In this document: positions 1 to 7,253 of the stretch, in pieces | How positions within the stretch are numbered: the first letter of the stretch is position 1 | Layout: each line of letters opens with the position of its first letter | Source of the DNA: JAWXBM01 sp964470455 | GTDB lineage: Bacteria > Pseudomonadota > Gammaproteobacteria > Xanthomonadales > SZUA-36 | Assembly: GCA_964470455.1 (NCBI GenBank) | Contig: CAYYCX010000134.1 | Span: 1-9,519, forward strand | Direction of reading: 5' to 3' | DNA: 9,519 bases | The notes under the pieces: generated by a model | What the model was told of the DNA's origin: nothing | Database searches by the model: none | Seen by the model: the letters and a program-made list of their open reading frames with translations, nothing else | Translations under genes and position numbers: made by a program

Positions 1-1251
<1,251 letters not shown>

Positions 1252-1252
<1 letters not shown>

Positions 1253-2529
1253 CACTCGGACTTGTAAACCACGCCGCCTTTCATCACAAAGCCGACATTC
1301 TCAAGTACGGCAACATCCTCCAGCGGGTTGGCATCCACCGCGATGAGGTCGGCGTAATAACCGGGCGCCACCCGGCCGACGCGGTCCTGCCAGCCCAGCA
1401 GGTCGGCGGAATGAATGGTGGCCGATTGAATGGCCTGCAGCGGCGTCATGCCGAACTGCACCATCCGGGAAAACTGTTTGGCGTTGTCGCCATGCGGGTA
1501 CACACCGGAATCGGTGGCATAGACCATTTTCGCGCCCGCCTTGACCGCCATGCTGAAGCTCTCGCGCTGGCGAATACCCACCTCGCGGTCCTTGTTCAGG
1601 TTCTCTTCCGGTATGCCATTGGCCTCCCCCTCAGCCAGCGTGTACTCGGTGTTGTAGATGTCCATGGCCAGGTAAGTGCCGTTTTTCTTCGCCATTTCAA
1701 TGGCCTCGGGATCGAGATAGCTGGCGTGATCAATGGAATCCACGCCGGCGGTGATGGCGCGCTTGATGCCTTCGGTGCCATGCGCGTGGGCGGCCACCTT
1801 GCGATTGTGCGTGTGCGCTTCCTCCACCAGGGCTTGCATCTCCTCCAGTGAATACTGCGTCTGTCCGGGTATAGTGCCTTTGGAGAACACGCCGCCGGTG
1901 GCGGTGAACTTGATGAGGTCCACGCCGTATTTCACATTCCTGCGCACCTGGCTGCGCACTTCCCAGGGGCCGTCCGCCACGCCATCCGCACGCTCGCTGA
2001 ATGTATGGTTCAGCGAATTATTGTCGCCGTGACCGCCGGTGATGCTGAGGCTGGGGCCCGAAACCGCCATGCGCGGCCCGGGAATCTCGCCGGCATCGAT
2101 GGCGTCGCGCAGGGCCACATCCTGGAAATCGGGCGCGCCCACATTGCGAATGGTGGTGAAGCCGGCCAGCAGGGTCTTTTCCGCGTTCACCACGCCGCCG
2201 ATGGTCGCGCGGTGCGGCGACTGGAAATAATTGGCGAAGAAGTAATTGTCCAGGTGCCCGACCACGTGGGTGTGCATGTCCATCAGGCCGGGCAGCACGA
2301 ACTGGCCGGAAAGGTCAATCACCTGAGCGCCCTCGGGAATGTCCGCATAATCGCCTTCCGTGCTGGTGATACGGTCGTCCACCACGGTAATCAGGGCGTT
2401 GCTGGTCATCTGGCCACTGGCCGGGTCCAACAGTTGGCCGGCCTTGATATACACCGTATCCGCATTTGCATCGGGGCCGGGAAATGAAAAGCACAACAAA
2501 AACGTTACAGCAAGCAGAAGTCTTGGCAT
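1252..2529 (-). CDS. Exported metal-dependent amidohydrolase (imidazolonepropionase/Xaa-Pro dipeptidase-like)
   Basis: A 425-residue amidohydrolase-superfamily enzyme. The start at 2529 is preferred over an upstream in-frame codon at 2604: it follows an AGGA site by 7-8 bases and opens directly with a signal peptide (MPRLLLAVTFLLCFSF, likely cut near ANA-DT at residues 21-24). Exported or periplasmic action is therefore inferred. The metal-site residues of the COG1228-type group are visible: H86 and H88 in MDMHTH, the probable carboxylated lysine K207 in DLIKFTATGG, H248/H250 in AAHAHG, H268 in DSIDHAS and D340 in ATDSG. The C-terminus returns to the usual beta-sandwich (PGYYADLIAVDANPLEDV). 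Characterised relatives cleave dipeptides ending in basic residues or proline peptides; the substrate here cannot be read from sequence. It is first in a unit with ygiQ. Confidence 0.9.
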
Positions 2530-2631
2530 GGGGTTTCCTGAAATCGTTTCGTAAAGACGTACCAACGTCACGGTCCGCCAGTTTAAAGCAATCTGCCGCA
2601 ACACCGGTATGAAAGTATCAGCTCCAGGATG

Positions 2632-2660
2632 CCGATACCTCGTGATTTACGAATGTACAA
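2632..2660 (-). promoter_or_regulatory. Candidate sigma70 promoter for the amidohydrolase-ygiQ unit
   Basis: On the minus strand TTGTAC (2660-2655) lies 17 bases ahead of TATCGG (2637-2632). The -35 box matches consensus well and the -10 box is mediocre. The -35 box shares bases with the TTCGAA palindrome at 2657-2670, so a bound protein there could block it. The leader would be about 100 bases. Confidence 0.35.
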
Positions 2661-2670
2661 TTCGAATTGT
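2657..2670. promoter_or_regulatory. Perfect 14-bp palindrome ACAATTCGAATTGT, candidate operator
   Basis: The sequence reads the same on both strands over 14 bases and sits between the divergent amidohydrolase and sodium channel genes. It overlaps the candidate -35 box of the minus-strand promoter. It lies just upstream of a TATAGA-like -10 candidate (2696-2701) for the channel gene. A related palindrome with the same TTCGAA core lies in the other divergent gap at 4826-4837. No regulator is identified. Confidence 0.45.
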
Positions 2671-2904
2671 TCGACTGGAACGCACGATACAAACCTATAG
2701 AATCAGCGCCTCAAACTTTCTGGAGCTGGTTCCATGAACACCGTCATTCAGGCCAATGGGTCGTTGCGCACCCCGGCCATGCGCCTGGTCGAATCGCGTC
2801 AGTTCAATGTCTTCATTACCCTGGTGATTGTGATCAATGCCATTTCCCTGGGCCTGGAAACATCACCCGACATTACCGCCGTTGCCGGAACCTGGCTGAA
2901 CCGA

Positions 2905-2935
2905 GGGCCTGTTCACACTACCTGAATGTGCGCTG
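2905..2935 (+). repeat. Left terminal inverted repeat of the MITE-like element
   Basis: Begins GGGCCTGTTCACACTACCTG and continues to GCGCTG. It pairs with the reverse complement of 3140-3170, with mismatches only at 2926 (A versus G) and 2929 (T versus C). The TGA inside it (2923-2925) ends the upstream channel fragment. Confidence 0.9.
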
Positions 2936-2942
2936 TTGTGAC

Positions 2943-3025
2943 TGAAACCGCACCCATCAAGGCGCGAGAAGCGAAGTTTGGTGACTCCAAATGAGCGCCG
3001 AGCAACGCAGAGGGGTGCGGTTTCA
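2943..3025. other. Nested stem-loop 1 within the MITE-like element
   Basis: TGAAACCGCACCC (2943-2955) pairs perfectly with GGGTGCGGTTTCA (3013-3025). Inside it GGCGC (2961-2965) pairs with GCGCC (2995-2999). The tip is TTTGG (2977-2981) paired with CCAAA (2987-2991). Three tiers of pairing in order argue for a folded RNA or cruciform rather than chance. Confidence 0.75.
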
Positions 3026-3045
3026 GCCGCAACCCGAAGGGACGG

Positions 3046-3134
3046 GGCCATTTTTCCATCTGGCAGCGTTGTCGCTCGTTCATGTAGCGGTGCTACACCT
3101 CACTCGCTCCGCCTTGCCAGCCGAAAAAATGGCC
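3046..3134. other. Nested stem-loop 2 within the MITE-like element
   Basis: GGCCATTTTT (3046-3055) pairs with AAAAATGGCC (3125-3134). After a 4x4 internal loop, CTGGCA (3060-3065) pairs with TGCCAG (3115-3120). A separate hairpin, TGTAGC-GGT-GCTACA (3083-3097), lies in the apical region. Together with stem-loop 1 and the paired ends this makes most of the element double-stranded when folded. Confidence 0.75.
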
Positions 3135-3139
3135 GCCGG

Positions 3140-3170
3140 CAGCGCGCACTCAGGTAGTGTGAACAGGCCC
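3140..3170 (-). repeat. Right terminal inverted repeat of the MITE-like element
   Basis: Ends in GTGTGAACAGGCCC, the mirror of the left end, 29 of 31 positions matching. The AACAGG near its edge lies 5-6 bases before the GTG at 3173 and could act as a weak ribosome site for the downstream channel fragment; this is inference. Confidence 0.9.
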
Positions 3171-3892
3171 TAGTGGACCGTACTGCCATCAGCATTTTCT
3201 GCGCGGAGCTGCTGCTCCGGCTCTGGGTGTACCGTTGGCGGTTCTTTACCGGTGGCTGGAATATTTTCGATTTCGTTATCGTTATTGTGTCCCTGCTGCC
3301 TGCCGCCGGCCCCTTCTCGGTGCTCCGGAGCCTGCGCATACTGAGGGTCCTGCGGTTGATTTCAGTCGTCCCGCAAATGCGGACAGTGGTCGGCGCCCTG
3401 TTCCAGTCACTGCCCGGAATGGTCTCCATCGTGGCGGTGCTCATCCTGGTTTTCTACGTCGCGGCCGTGATGTCCACAACGATTTTCGGAGCGGATTTTC
3501 CGGAATTTTTCGGCAGCGTGGGCGGCTCGATGTACAGCCTGTTCCAGATCATGACGCTGGAGAGCTGGTCCATGGGCATCGTGCGGCCGGTCATGGAGGA
3601 GTTCCCGGCAGCCTGGGTATTCTTCGTACCCTTTGTCGTCGTCACCAGCTTCGCGGTGCTGAACCTGTTCATCGCCCTCATCGTAAACTCCATGCAGGCC
3701 GCGCACGAGGCAGACATGGCCTCTGCAGCGGAAATTGCTGAAGTGGCCCATGATGAACGCGTGCAGCTGCAGAACTCCATCAACAAGTTGAGTATCGAGG
3801 TGCGTGAACTCAAAGCCCTGCTGACTGAGCACTCAAAAGGACTGGCTCAAAAAGGTGACCCCGGCCCGCGGAGTCATTCACCCCAGGCGTAA

Positions 3893-4314
3893 TCTACTGC
3901 CAGCGGAAGGGCCCGGCGAGAAGTGGTTCATGGCCGGCAACGCGGCCTACAAAGACATCCCCAATGCCCAGGTCGAAAACGATTTCCGGGGGAATGCGCG
4001 AATCCAGGCATGAAAGTATGGCGGCATACGGATGTTGCTCGCCATTGCCCGGAACTACCTGCGCCCGCGCGGCGTTCCGCGAGGCGATGTTTTGGCGGGC
4101 ACCAGGGCCGGTTTCAGCTCAGGCAGCAGGCCGGGGAACAGGTCGCCCAATGATTTCCACATGGCTTGCGTGGGGTCTTGCGCAACGGTCTGTTGCTGGC
4201 TGCCGTTGGCTGCATGGCTGTTGTCAGACTTGCTCATCCTGGTTGGTCTCCGTCGGTATGAATGGCAGCATCAGTATGAGTGGTTCGCCGTCACGGCAGC
4301 GTGAAGGCCGCCAT
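3893..4314. other. Gene-poor stretch between the channel gene and the Bax inhibitor-1 gene
   Basis: These 422 bases hold no gene I can support strongly. The plus strand has a short reading (ATG 3930, stop 4011-4013) giving MAGNAAYKDIPNAQVENDF and a few more residues; it looks protein-like but has no clear ribosome site and no family I recognise. There is a small hairpin GTATG-GCGG-CATAC (4016-4029) and a weak one, TCACG-GCAG-CGTGA, just before the BI-1 stop. The minus-strand ORF at 4055-4237 is listed separately. The region may be decayed remnants of older genes. Confidence 0.5.
4055..4237 (-). CDS. Possible small hypothetical protein, 60 residues
   Basis: Starts MSKSDNSHAANGSQQQTVAQ and continues with DPTQAMWKSLGDLFPGLLPE before a basic, proline-rich tail (TSPRGTPRGRR). 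A GGAG lies 10 bases before the ATG, in the same orientation and downstream of the shortened Bax inhibitor-1 gene. The first 43 residues look like a soluble protein with one amphipathic helix; the tail looks less natural and may be a frame change or truncation. I do not recognise a family. It may be a real small gene, a remnant, or chance. Confidence 0.3.
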   Translation of the reverse strand: MSKSDNSHAANGSQQQTVAQDPTQAMWKSLGDLFPGLLPELKPALVPAKTSPRGTPRGRR

Positions 4315-4740
4315 TCATTCATCGCCACCCATGAAGCTGAAATCCTTGCGCGTGGCCAGGACAAAGGCAGACAGGCCCAGGAAGGTGATACCGGTGGTGC
4401 CCATGGCCAGCATGACAACCTGGCCGCCATTGGCCAGCGAAAGATAGGCATTGACGATGGGGCCCAGGGTGATGCCCATGAAGCCCGTCAAAGCGAATAC
4501 GAAAACCAGCCCCAGCGACTGGTTGCGGAACTTTGAGGTCAGGAACAACAAGCCGAAATAGCCCACCAGCGTGAGCAGCAATCCCGGATGAGGCAGCTTC
4601 AGCGCCATGGAGACTCCCGCTGCCAGCGCGCTGAACAACAGGGTCATGGACAACAGCAGGTAGGTGTTCCGGATGACCCGGTGGGTGGGCAATACCGCTT
4701 GTTGTGAGCGGGAAATGGTTTGCACAGCAGGGCTGTTCAT
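4315..4740 (-). CDS. Bax inhibitor-1/YccA family membrane protein, C-terminally shortened
   Basis: The 141-residue product aligns by eye with the first two thirds of E. coli YccA (219 residues): THRVIRNTYLLLSMTLLFSA, then LPHPGLLLTLVGYFGLLFLT, ALTGFMGITLGPIVNAYL and LATRKDFSFMGG. It then ends at once with DE and a stop, whereas relatives continue for about 80 residues with further membrane helices. About four of seven helices remain (roughly 26-47, 52-70, 76-95, 106-128). The family acts in the inner membrane; YccA modulates the FtsH protease. The start at 4740 is preferred because it matches the family start; an upstream extension to 4926 runs through promoter-like AT-rich DNA. The end fits an in-frame deletion joining SFMGG to the usual GGD(D/E) tail, so the protein is probably non-functional or altered. 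Confidence 0.85.
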   Translation of the reverse strand: MNSPAVQTISRSQQAVLPTHRVIRNTYLLLSMTLLFSALAAGVSMALKLPHPGLLLTLVGYFGLLFLTSKFRNQSLGLVFVFALTGFMGITLGPIVNAYLSLANGGQVVMLAMGTTGITFLGLSAFVLATRKDFSFMGGDE

Positions 4741-4822
4741 GGCGTGTTTCCGTCCCCGGTTGAAACTGTTGGGCGGCATCTTAAACCTGAATAAAAGACA
4801 GGTAAATTCGATATTTGTATTG

Positions 4823-4850
4823 ATTTTATTCGAATAATACGAATAGTAAA
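4823..4850 (-). promoter_or_regulatory. Candidate sigma70 promoter for the Bax inhibitor-1 gene
   Basis: On the minus strand TTTACT (4850-4845) is followed after 16 bases by TAAAAT (4828-4823). It lies in an AT-rich island within otherwise GC-rich DNA. The spacer and the first bases of the -10 box are covered by the palindrome at 4826-4837, which suggests repression by a bound factor. The leader would be about 75 bases. Confidence 0.5.
4826..4837. promoter_or_regulatory. Palindrome TTATTCGAATAA, candidate operator
   Basis: A perfect 12-bp palindrome on the same TTCGAA core as the one at 2657-2670. Partial copies flank it (ATTCGATA at 4806-4813, ACGAATA at 4839-4845). It overlaps the candidate minus-strand promoter and lies in the gap between the divergent BI-1 and sbtA genes. 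Confidence 0.4.
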
Positions 4851-4918
4851 CTACCTGGAACCGGTGGTTGAATGCGCTGGTTTTTCCATGCCGGGAAAGT
4901 GAAAAGGAACTGTTCAGT

Positions 4919-4948
4919 ACAGGCAAGGAATGGCAATTCCGTGCCTGT
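4919..4948 (+). promoter_or_regulatory. 30-base imperfect palindrome / hairpin in the sbtA leader
   Basis: ACAGGCA (4919-4925) pairs with TGCCTGT (4942-4948). After one A.G mismatch, GGAAT (4927-4931) pairs with ATTCC (4936-4940), leaving a GGCA loop. It ends 11 bases before the GGAG ribosome site of sbtA. It could be an RNA structure controlling translation, or a DNA dyad bound by a LysR-type factor such as the nhaR-like product encoded downstream. There is no T-run, so a simple terminator is unlikely. Confidence 0.6.
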
Positions 4949-4970
4949 TCAAACCAACCGGAGCTGATTG

Positions 4971-5909
4971 ATGGATCCCGTCATCCTGTTTTTCATGCTG
5001 GGCCTGTTAGCGGGACTGACCCGATCAGAGCTGCGCTTGCCAGCGGCAATTTACGAACTGCTCAGCATCCTGCTGCTGTTGACCATCGGCCTGAAGGGCG
5101 GCGTGGAACTCGCCCTCCAGCCGCTGCTGGGAATCCTGCCCAAGGTCCTCGCAGTCATCGTCATGGGTTGCGTCTTGCCGCTCGTGGTGTTTCCCGTACT
5201 GCGGTATGCGGGCAAACTGAGCCGCGCTGATTCGGCATCGATTGCAGCACATTACGGCTCGGTGAGCGTTGCGACTTATGCCGTGGCCGTAGCTTTTCTC
5301 ACAAGCCAGAGCATTGCGTTTGAAGCCTACATACCGGTGTTCCTGGTGGTGCTGGAGGTACCCGCCATCCTGGTGGGCATCATCCTTGCGCGCGGCGTAT
5401 CCCGGCAGACGCAATGGCGCGCCCTGAGCCACGAATTGTTCCTGGGTAAAAGCATCGTCCTGCTACTGGGTGGGCTGGTGATCGGCTTTCTGGTCGGGCC
5501 GGACGGAATTGAACCGCTGAAGCCGCTGTTTTTTGACCTGTTCAAGGGAGTCCTGGCCCTGTTCCTGCTGGAGATGGGCCTGATTGCGGCCAGCCAGTTC
5601 AGGTCGTTGCATACGCACGGAATTTTCATTGTTGCCTTTGCACTGGCCGTTCCGGTTCCATTCGCGCTGGCGGGAGCCCTGCTGGGCTGGATGATGGAGC
5701 TGTCTGTAGGCGGTACTACCCTGTTGGCGGTGCTGGCGGGAAGCGCGTCCTATATTGCTGCGCCAGCCGCCATGCGGATTTCCGTTCCGGAAGCCAACCC
5801 CACGCTGTCGCTCACCGCATCACTGGGAATCACCTTCCCGTTCAATATTTTCCTGGGCATACCCATTTATTACTGGCTGGCTTTAACCTTGCACGGCCAG
5901 GGAGGCTGA
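4971..5909 (+). CDS. sbtA: SbtA-type sodium-dependent bicarbonate transporter
   Basis: A 312-residue, very hydrophobic inner-membrane protein of the SbtA (DUF897) family, which imports bicarbonate together with Na+. Two inverted-topology halves are visible. The first (residues 1-140) contains LPAAIYELLSILLLLTIGLKGG and the substrate-region motif HYGSVSVATYAVA (94-106). The second (about 160-310) contains LALFLLEMGL (195-204) and GSASYIAAPAAMR (257-269). The loop between them (141-158) is short compared with cyanobacterial SbtA (about 370 residues), as in many proteobacterial forms. The ATG at 4971 is chosen over the TTG at 4968 because GGAG lies seven bases ahead. sbtB follows four bases after the stop, so the pair is one transcript. 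Whether imported bicarbonate feeds carbon fixation, carboxylases or pH control cannot be told from this window. Confidence 0.93.
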   Translation: MDPVILFFMLGLLAGLTRSELRLPAAIYELLSILLLLTIGLKGGVELALQPLLGILPKVLAVIVMGCVLPLVVFPVLRYAGKLSRADSASIAAHYGSVSVATYAVAVAFLTSQSIAFEAYIPVFLVVLEVPAILVGIILARGVSRQTQWRALSHELFLGKSIVLLLGGLVIGFLVGPDGIEPLKPLFFDLFKGVLALFLLEMGLIAASQFRSLHTHGIFIVAFALAVPVPFALAGALLGWMMELSVGGTTLLAVLAGSASYIAAPAAMRISVPEANPTLSLTASLGITFPFNIFLGIPIYYWLALTLHGQGG

Positions 5910-5913
5910 AACC

Positions 5914-6216
5914 ATGAACCCACACCAGAAGAAACTTCTGACCATCATCGCCGAGGCGGTGCTGGAACACCAATTGACACAAATGCTGGACAAGCTGGGG
6001 GCCAGCGGCTACACCATCAGCGATGCGCGCGGCCGCGGCAGCCGTGGGGTTCGCAATGCGGACTGGTCTTCCAGTGGCAACATCAGGATTGAAGTGGTCT
6101 GCGGTGAGGCGCTCGCCGTGGCCATAGAAGACCACCTTTTCAAACATTATTACAATGATTACGCCATCATTGCCTTTCTGGCCGATGTGACGGTGTTGCG
6201 TCCGGAAAAGTTCTAG
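5914..6216 (+). CDS. sbtB: SbtB-like PII-family regulator of SbtA
   Basis: A 100-residue PII-like protein beginning MNPHQKKLLTIIAEAVLEHQ. The fold markers are the N-terminal strand (KKLLTIIAEAVL), LGASGYTISDARGRGSRGVR with the RGSR nucleotide/T-loop region at 41-44, and YNDYAIIAFLADVTVL at 80-95. GGAGG lies eight bases before the ATG. In cyanobacteria SbtB trimers bind adenine nucleotides including cAMP and c-di-AMP and dock onto SbtA to control it. The same role is inferred from adjacency. The protein ends RPEKF and lacks the C-terminal CGPxGC redox loop of many cyanobacterial SbtB proteins, so redox gating of nucleotide hydrolysis is not expected. Confidence 0.88.
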   Translation: MNPHQKKLLTIIAEAVLEHQLTQMLDKLGASGYTISDARGRGSRGVRNADWSSSGNIRIEVVCGEALAVAIEDHLFKHYYNDYAIIAFLADVTVLRPEKF

Positions 6217-6220
6217 GTTT

Positions 6221-6264
6221 GCTGGCCAGGGCACCGACCGGAAACCGGCGACAGCGTGGCCAGC
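6221..6264. other. Inverted repeat between sbtB and nhaR
   Basis: GCTGGCCA (6221-6228) pairs perfectly with TGGCCAGC (6257-6264). A small inner hairpin CCG-GAAA-CCGG sits in the loop (6238-6248). There is no T-run. It may reduce read-through or protect the sbtAB part of the message from decay. It could also be a DNA dyad for the downstream regulator. Confidence 0.5.
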
Positions 6265-6286
6265 TGCCGCAGCCAATGAGCGCACC

Positions 6287-7192
6287 ATGATCAATTACAA
6301 ACACCTGCATTATTTCTGGGCCGTTGCGAAAGAGGGCGGTGTTGCGCGGGCTGGTGAAAAGCTGAACCTGACTCCCCAAACCATCAGCGGGCAGATAGGC
6401 CTGCTGGAAGAGCAACTGGGGGTCAAGCTGTTCAACCGGGTGGGCCGGAACCTCGAGTTGACTGAAGACGGTCGGCTGGCGCTGGGCTATGCCGATGAGA
6501 TTTTTTCGCTGGGTGGCGAGCTCGAGAAGATCATCCAGCAATTTCCCGGAAGCCGGCCCAACGTGTTTCGCGTGGGCGTGGCGGATGTGGTGCCCAAGTC
6601 CATCGCCCGCAAGATCCTCGCACCCGCCCTGCTGATGCCCGAGCCGGTACGCCTGGTGTGCCGCGAGGCAGGCCTCGACCAGCTGCTGGCCGAATTGTCC
6701 ATCCACCACCTGGATCTGGTGCTGTCAGACAGCCCCGTTCCCGCCAACATCCATGCCCGGGCCTACAATCACAAACTGGGCGAATGCCCGGTCAGTTTTT
6801 TCGCCACCAGAACCCTGGCCGACCAACTTGAAGGGCCGTTTCCGCAGAGCCTCGACGGTGCGCCCTTGTTGTTGCCCAGCGTGGGCAACCAGCTGCGCAG
6901 CGGAATCGATTCGTGGCTGGACACGCACCGGATCAGGCCGCGCCTGGTGGCGGAATTTGATGACAGCGCGTTGATGAAGGCATTTGGCCATCATGGCGCG
7001 GGCATTTTTACCGCGCCGGCCGCCATGGAAGCCGAAGTGGAGGAGCAGTACCAGGTCGTTTGCATTGGCCAGGTTGATGAAGTGCTGGAGCGCTTCTTTG
7101 CCATCTCGGTTGAACGCCGCGTGCAGCATCCCGTGGTGGCCGCCGTGGTGGACGCTGCCCGGACAGAGCTCTTTGCCAACGGCCGGTTTTAG
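6287..7192 (+). CDS. nhaR: LysR-family transcriptional regulator, NhaR-like
   Basis: A 301-residue LysR-type protein. The N-terminus, MINYKHLHYFWAVAKEGGVA then LNLTPQTISGQIGLLEEQLGVKLF, matches E. coli NhaR closely (NYNHLYYFWHVYKEG, LYLTPQTITGQI). The winged helix-turn-helix covers about residues 4-63, followed by the linker helix. A periplasmic-binding-protein-like effector domain fills the rest, with NhaR-like stretches such as ELSIHHLDLVLSDSPVP and FGHHGAGIFTAP. NhaR activates nhaA and other genes in response to Na+. Here no antiporter gene is adjacent; the partner is sbtAB, so control of Na+-coupled bicarbonate uptake is the natural inference. No strong ribosome site precedes the ATG, and it follows sbtB by 70 bases with a hairpin between, so it may be weakly expressed from the sbtA transcript. 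Confidence 0.85.
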   Translation: MINYKHLHYFWAVAKEGGVARAGEKLNLTPQTISGQIGLLEEQLGVKLFNRVGRNLELTEDGRLALGYADEIFSLGGELEKIIQQFPGSRPNVFRVGVADVVPKSIARKILAPALLMPEPVRLVCREAGLDQLLAELSIHHLDLVLSDSPVPANIHARAYNHKLGECPVSFFATRTLADQLEGPFPQSLDGAPLLLPSVGNQLRSGIDSWLDTHRIRPRLVAEFDDSALMKAFGHHGAGIFTAPAAMEAEVEEQYQVVCIGQVDEVLERFFAISVERRVQHPVVAAVVDAARTELFANGRF

Positions 7193-7253
7193 CGGAAGCA
7201 TGCCATGGCCCGGGCGTGAACCCTTCGAGGCGATTGTGTTCCAACCGGCATCC

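Larger units (their letters stand above)
2906..3169. mobile_element. Non-autonomous MITE-like element, about 264-266 bp, with inverted ends and internal hairpins
   Basis: This block interrupts the channel gene between the codons for R57 and V58. Its ends are 31-bp inverted repeats matching at 29 of 31 positions. No transposase or other convincing ORF lies inside. Exactly 268 bases must be removed to restore the channel frame. That fits a 264-bp element beginning GGCCTGTT with a 4-bp target duplication (CGAG left, CTAG right, one mismatch). It fits equally a 266-bp element beginning GGGCC with a 2-bp duplication (GA left, TA right). CTAG or TA targets fit IS5- or IS630-like transposases, which would have to act in trans. 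The interior holds two large stem-loops. I do not recognise the family. Confidence 0.85.
2734..3892 (+). pseudogene. NaChBac-type voltage-gated sodium channel, split by a MITE-like insertion
   Basis: Two in-phase halves of one bacterial NaV channel. The first (from ATG 2734, GGAG eight bases before it) gives segment S1 and the loop after it, ending TWLNR, then enters the insertion and stops at 2923-2925. The second half resumes VDRTAISIF at 3173 and runs to TAA at 3892. Joined, they make 296 residues. Visible parts are S2-S3 (WNIFDFVIVIVSLLP), S4 with arginines every third residue (R109, R112, R115, R118), the selectivity filter TLESWSM at 185-191 (the sodium-selective type), S6 (AVLNLFIALIVNSMQ) and a heptad-like C-terminal coiled coil (about residues 241-278) typical of the tetramer bundle. 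Apart from the insertion the frame is clean, so disruption looks recent. A GTG at 3173 could start a fragment lacking S1, but a working channel is unlikely. Confidence 0.9.

Noticed and set aside
2863..3173. Short open frames inside the MITE-like element on both strands
   Set aside because: They run through the inverted ends and stem arms and resemble no transposase; they follow from the repeat sequence itself.
2601..4029. Shared ATGAAAGTAT string near 2609 and 4012 beside small inverted repeats
   Set aside because: The shared stretch is only about 10 bases and the surroundings do not align, so chance is sufficient.
3964..4536. A 190-codon plus-strand frame crossing the gap into the BI-1 gene
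   Set aside because: Most of it is antisense to the BI-1 coding region, and the rest has mixed, low-complexity composition without a ribosome site.
4741..4926. N-terminal extension of the BI-1 protein to 4926
   Set aside because: The extra 62 residues read through AT-rich promoter-like DNA and have no counterpart in the family, whereas ATG 4740 matches the usual YccA start.
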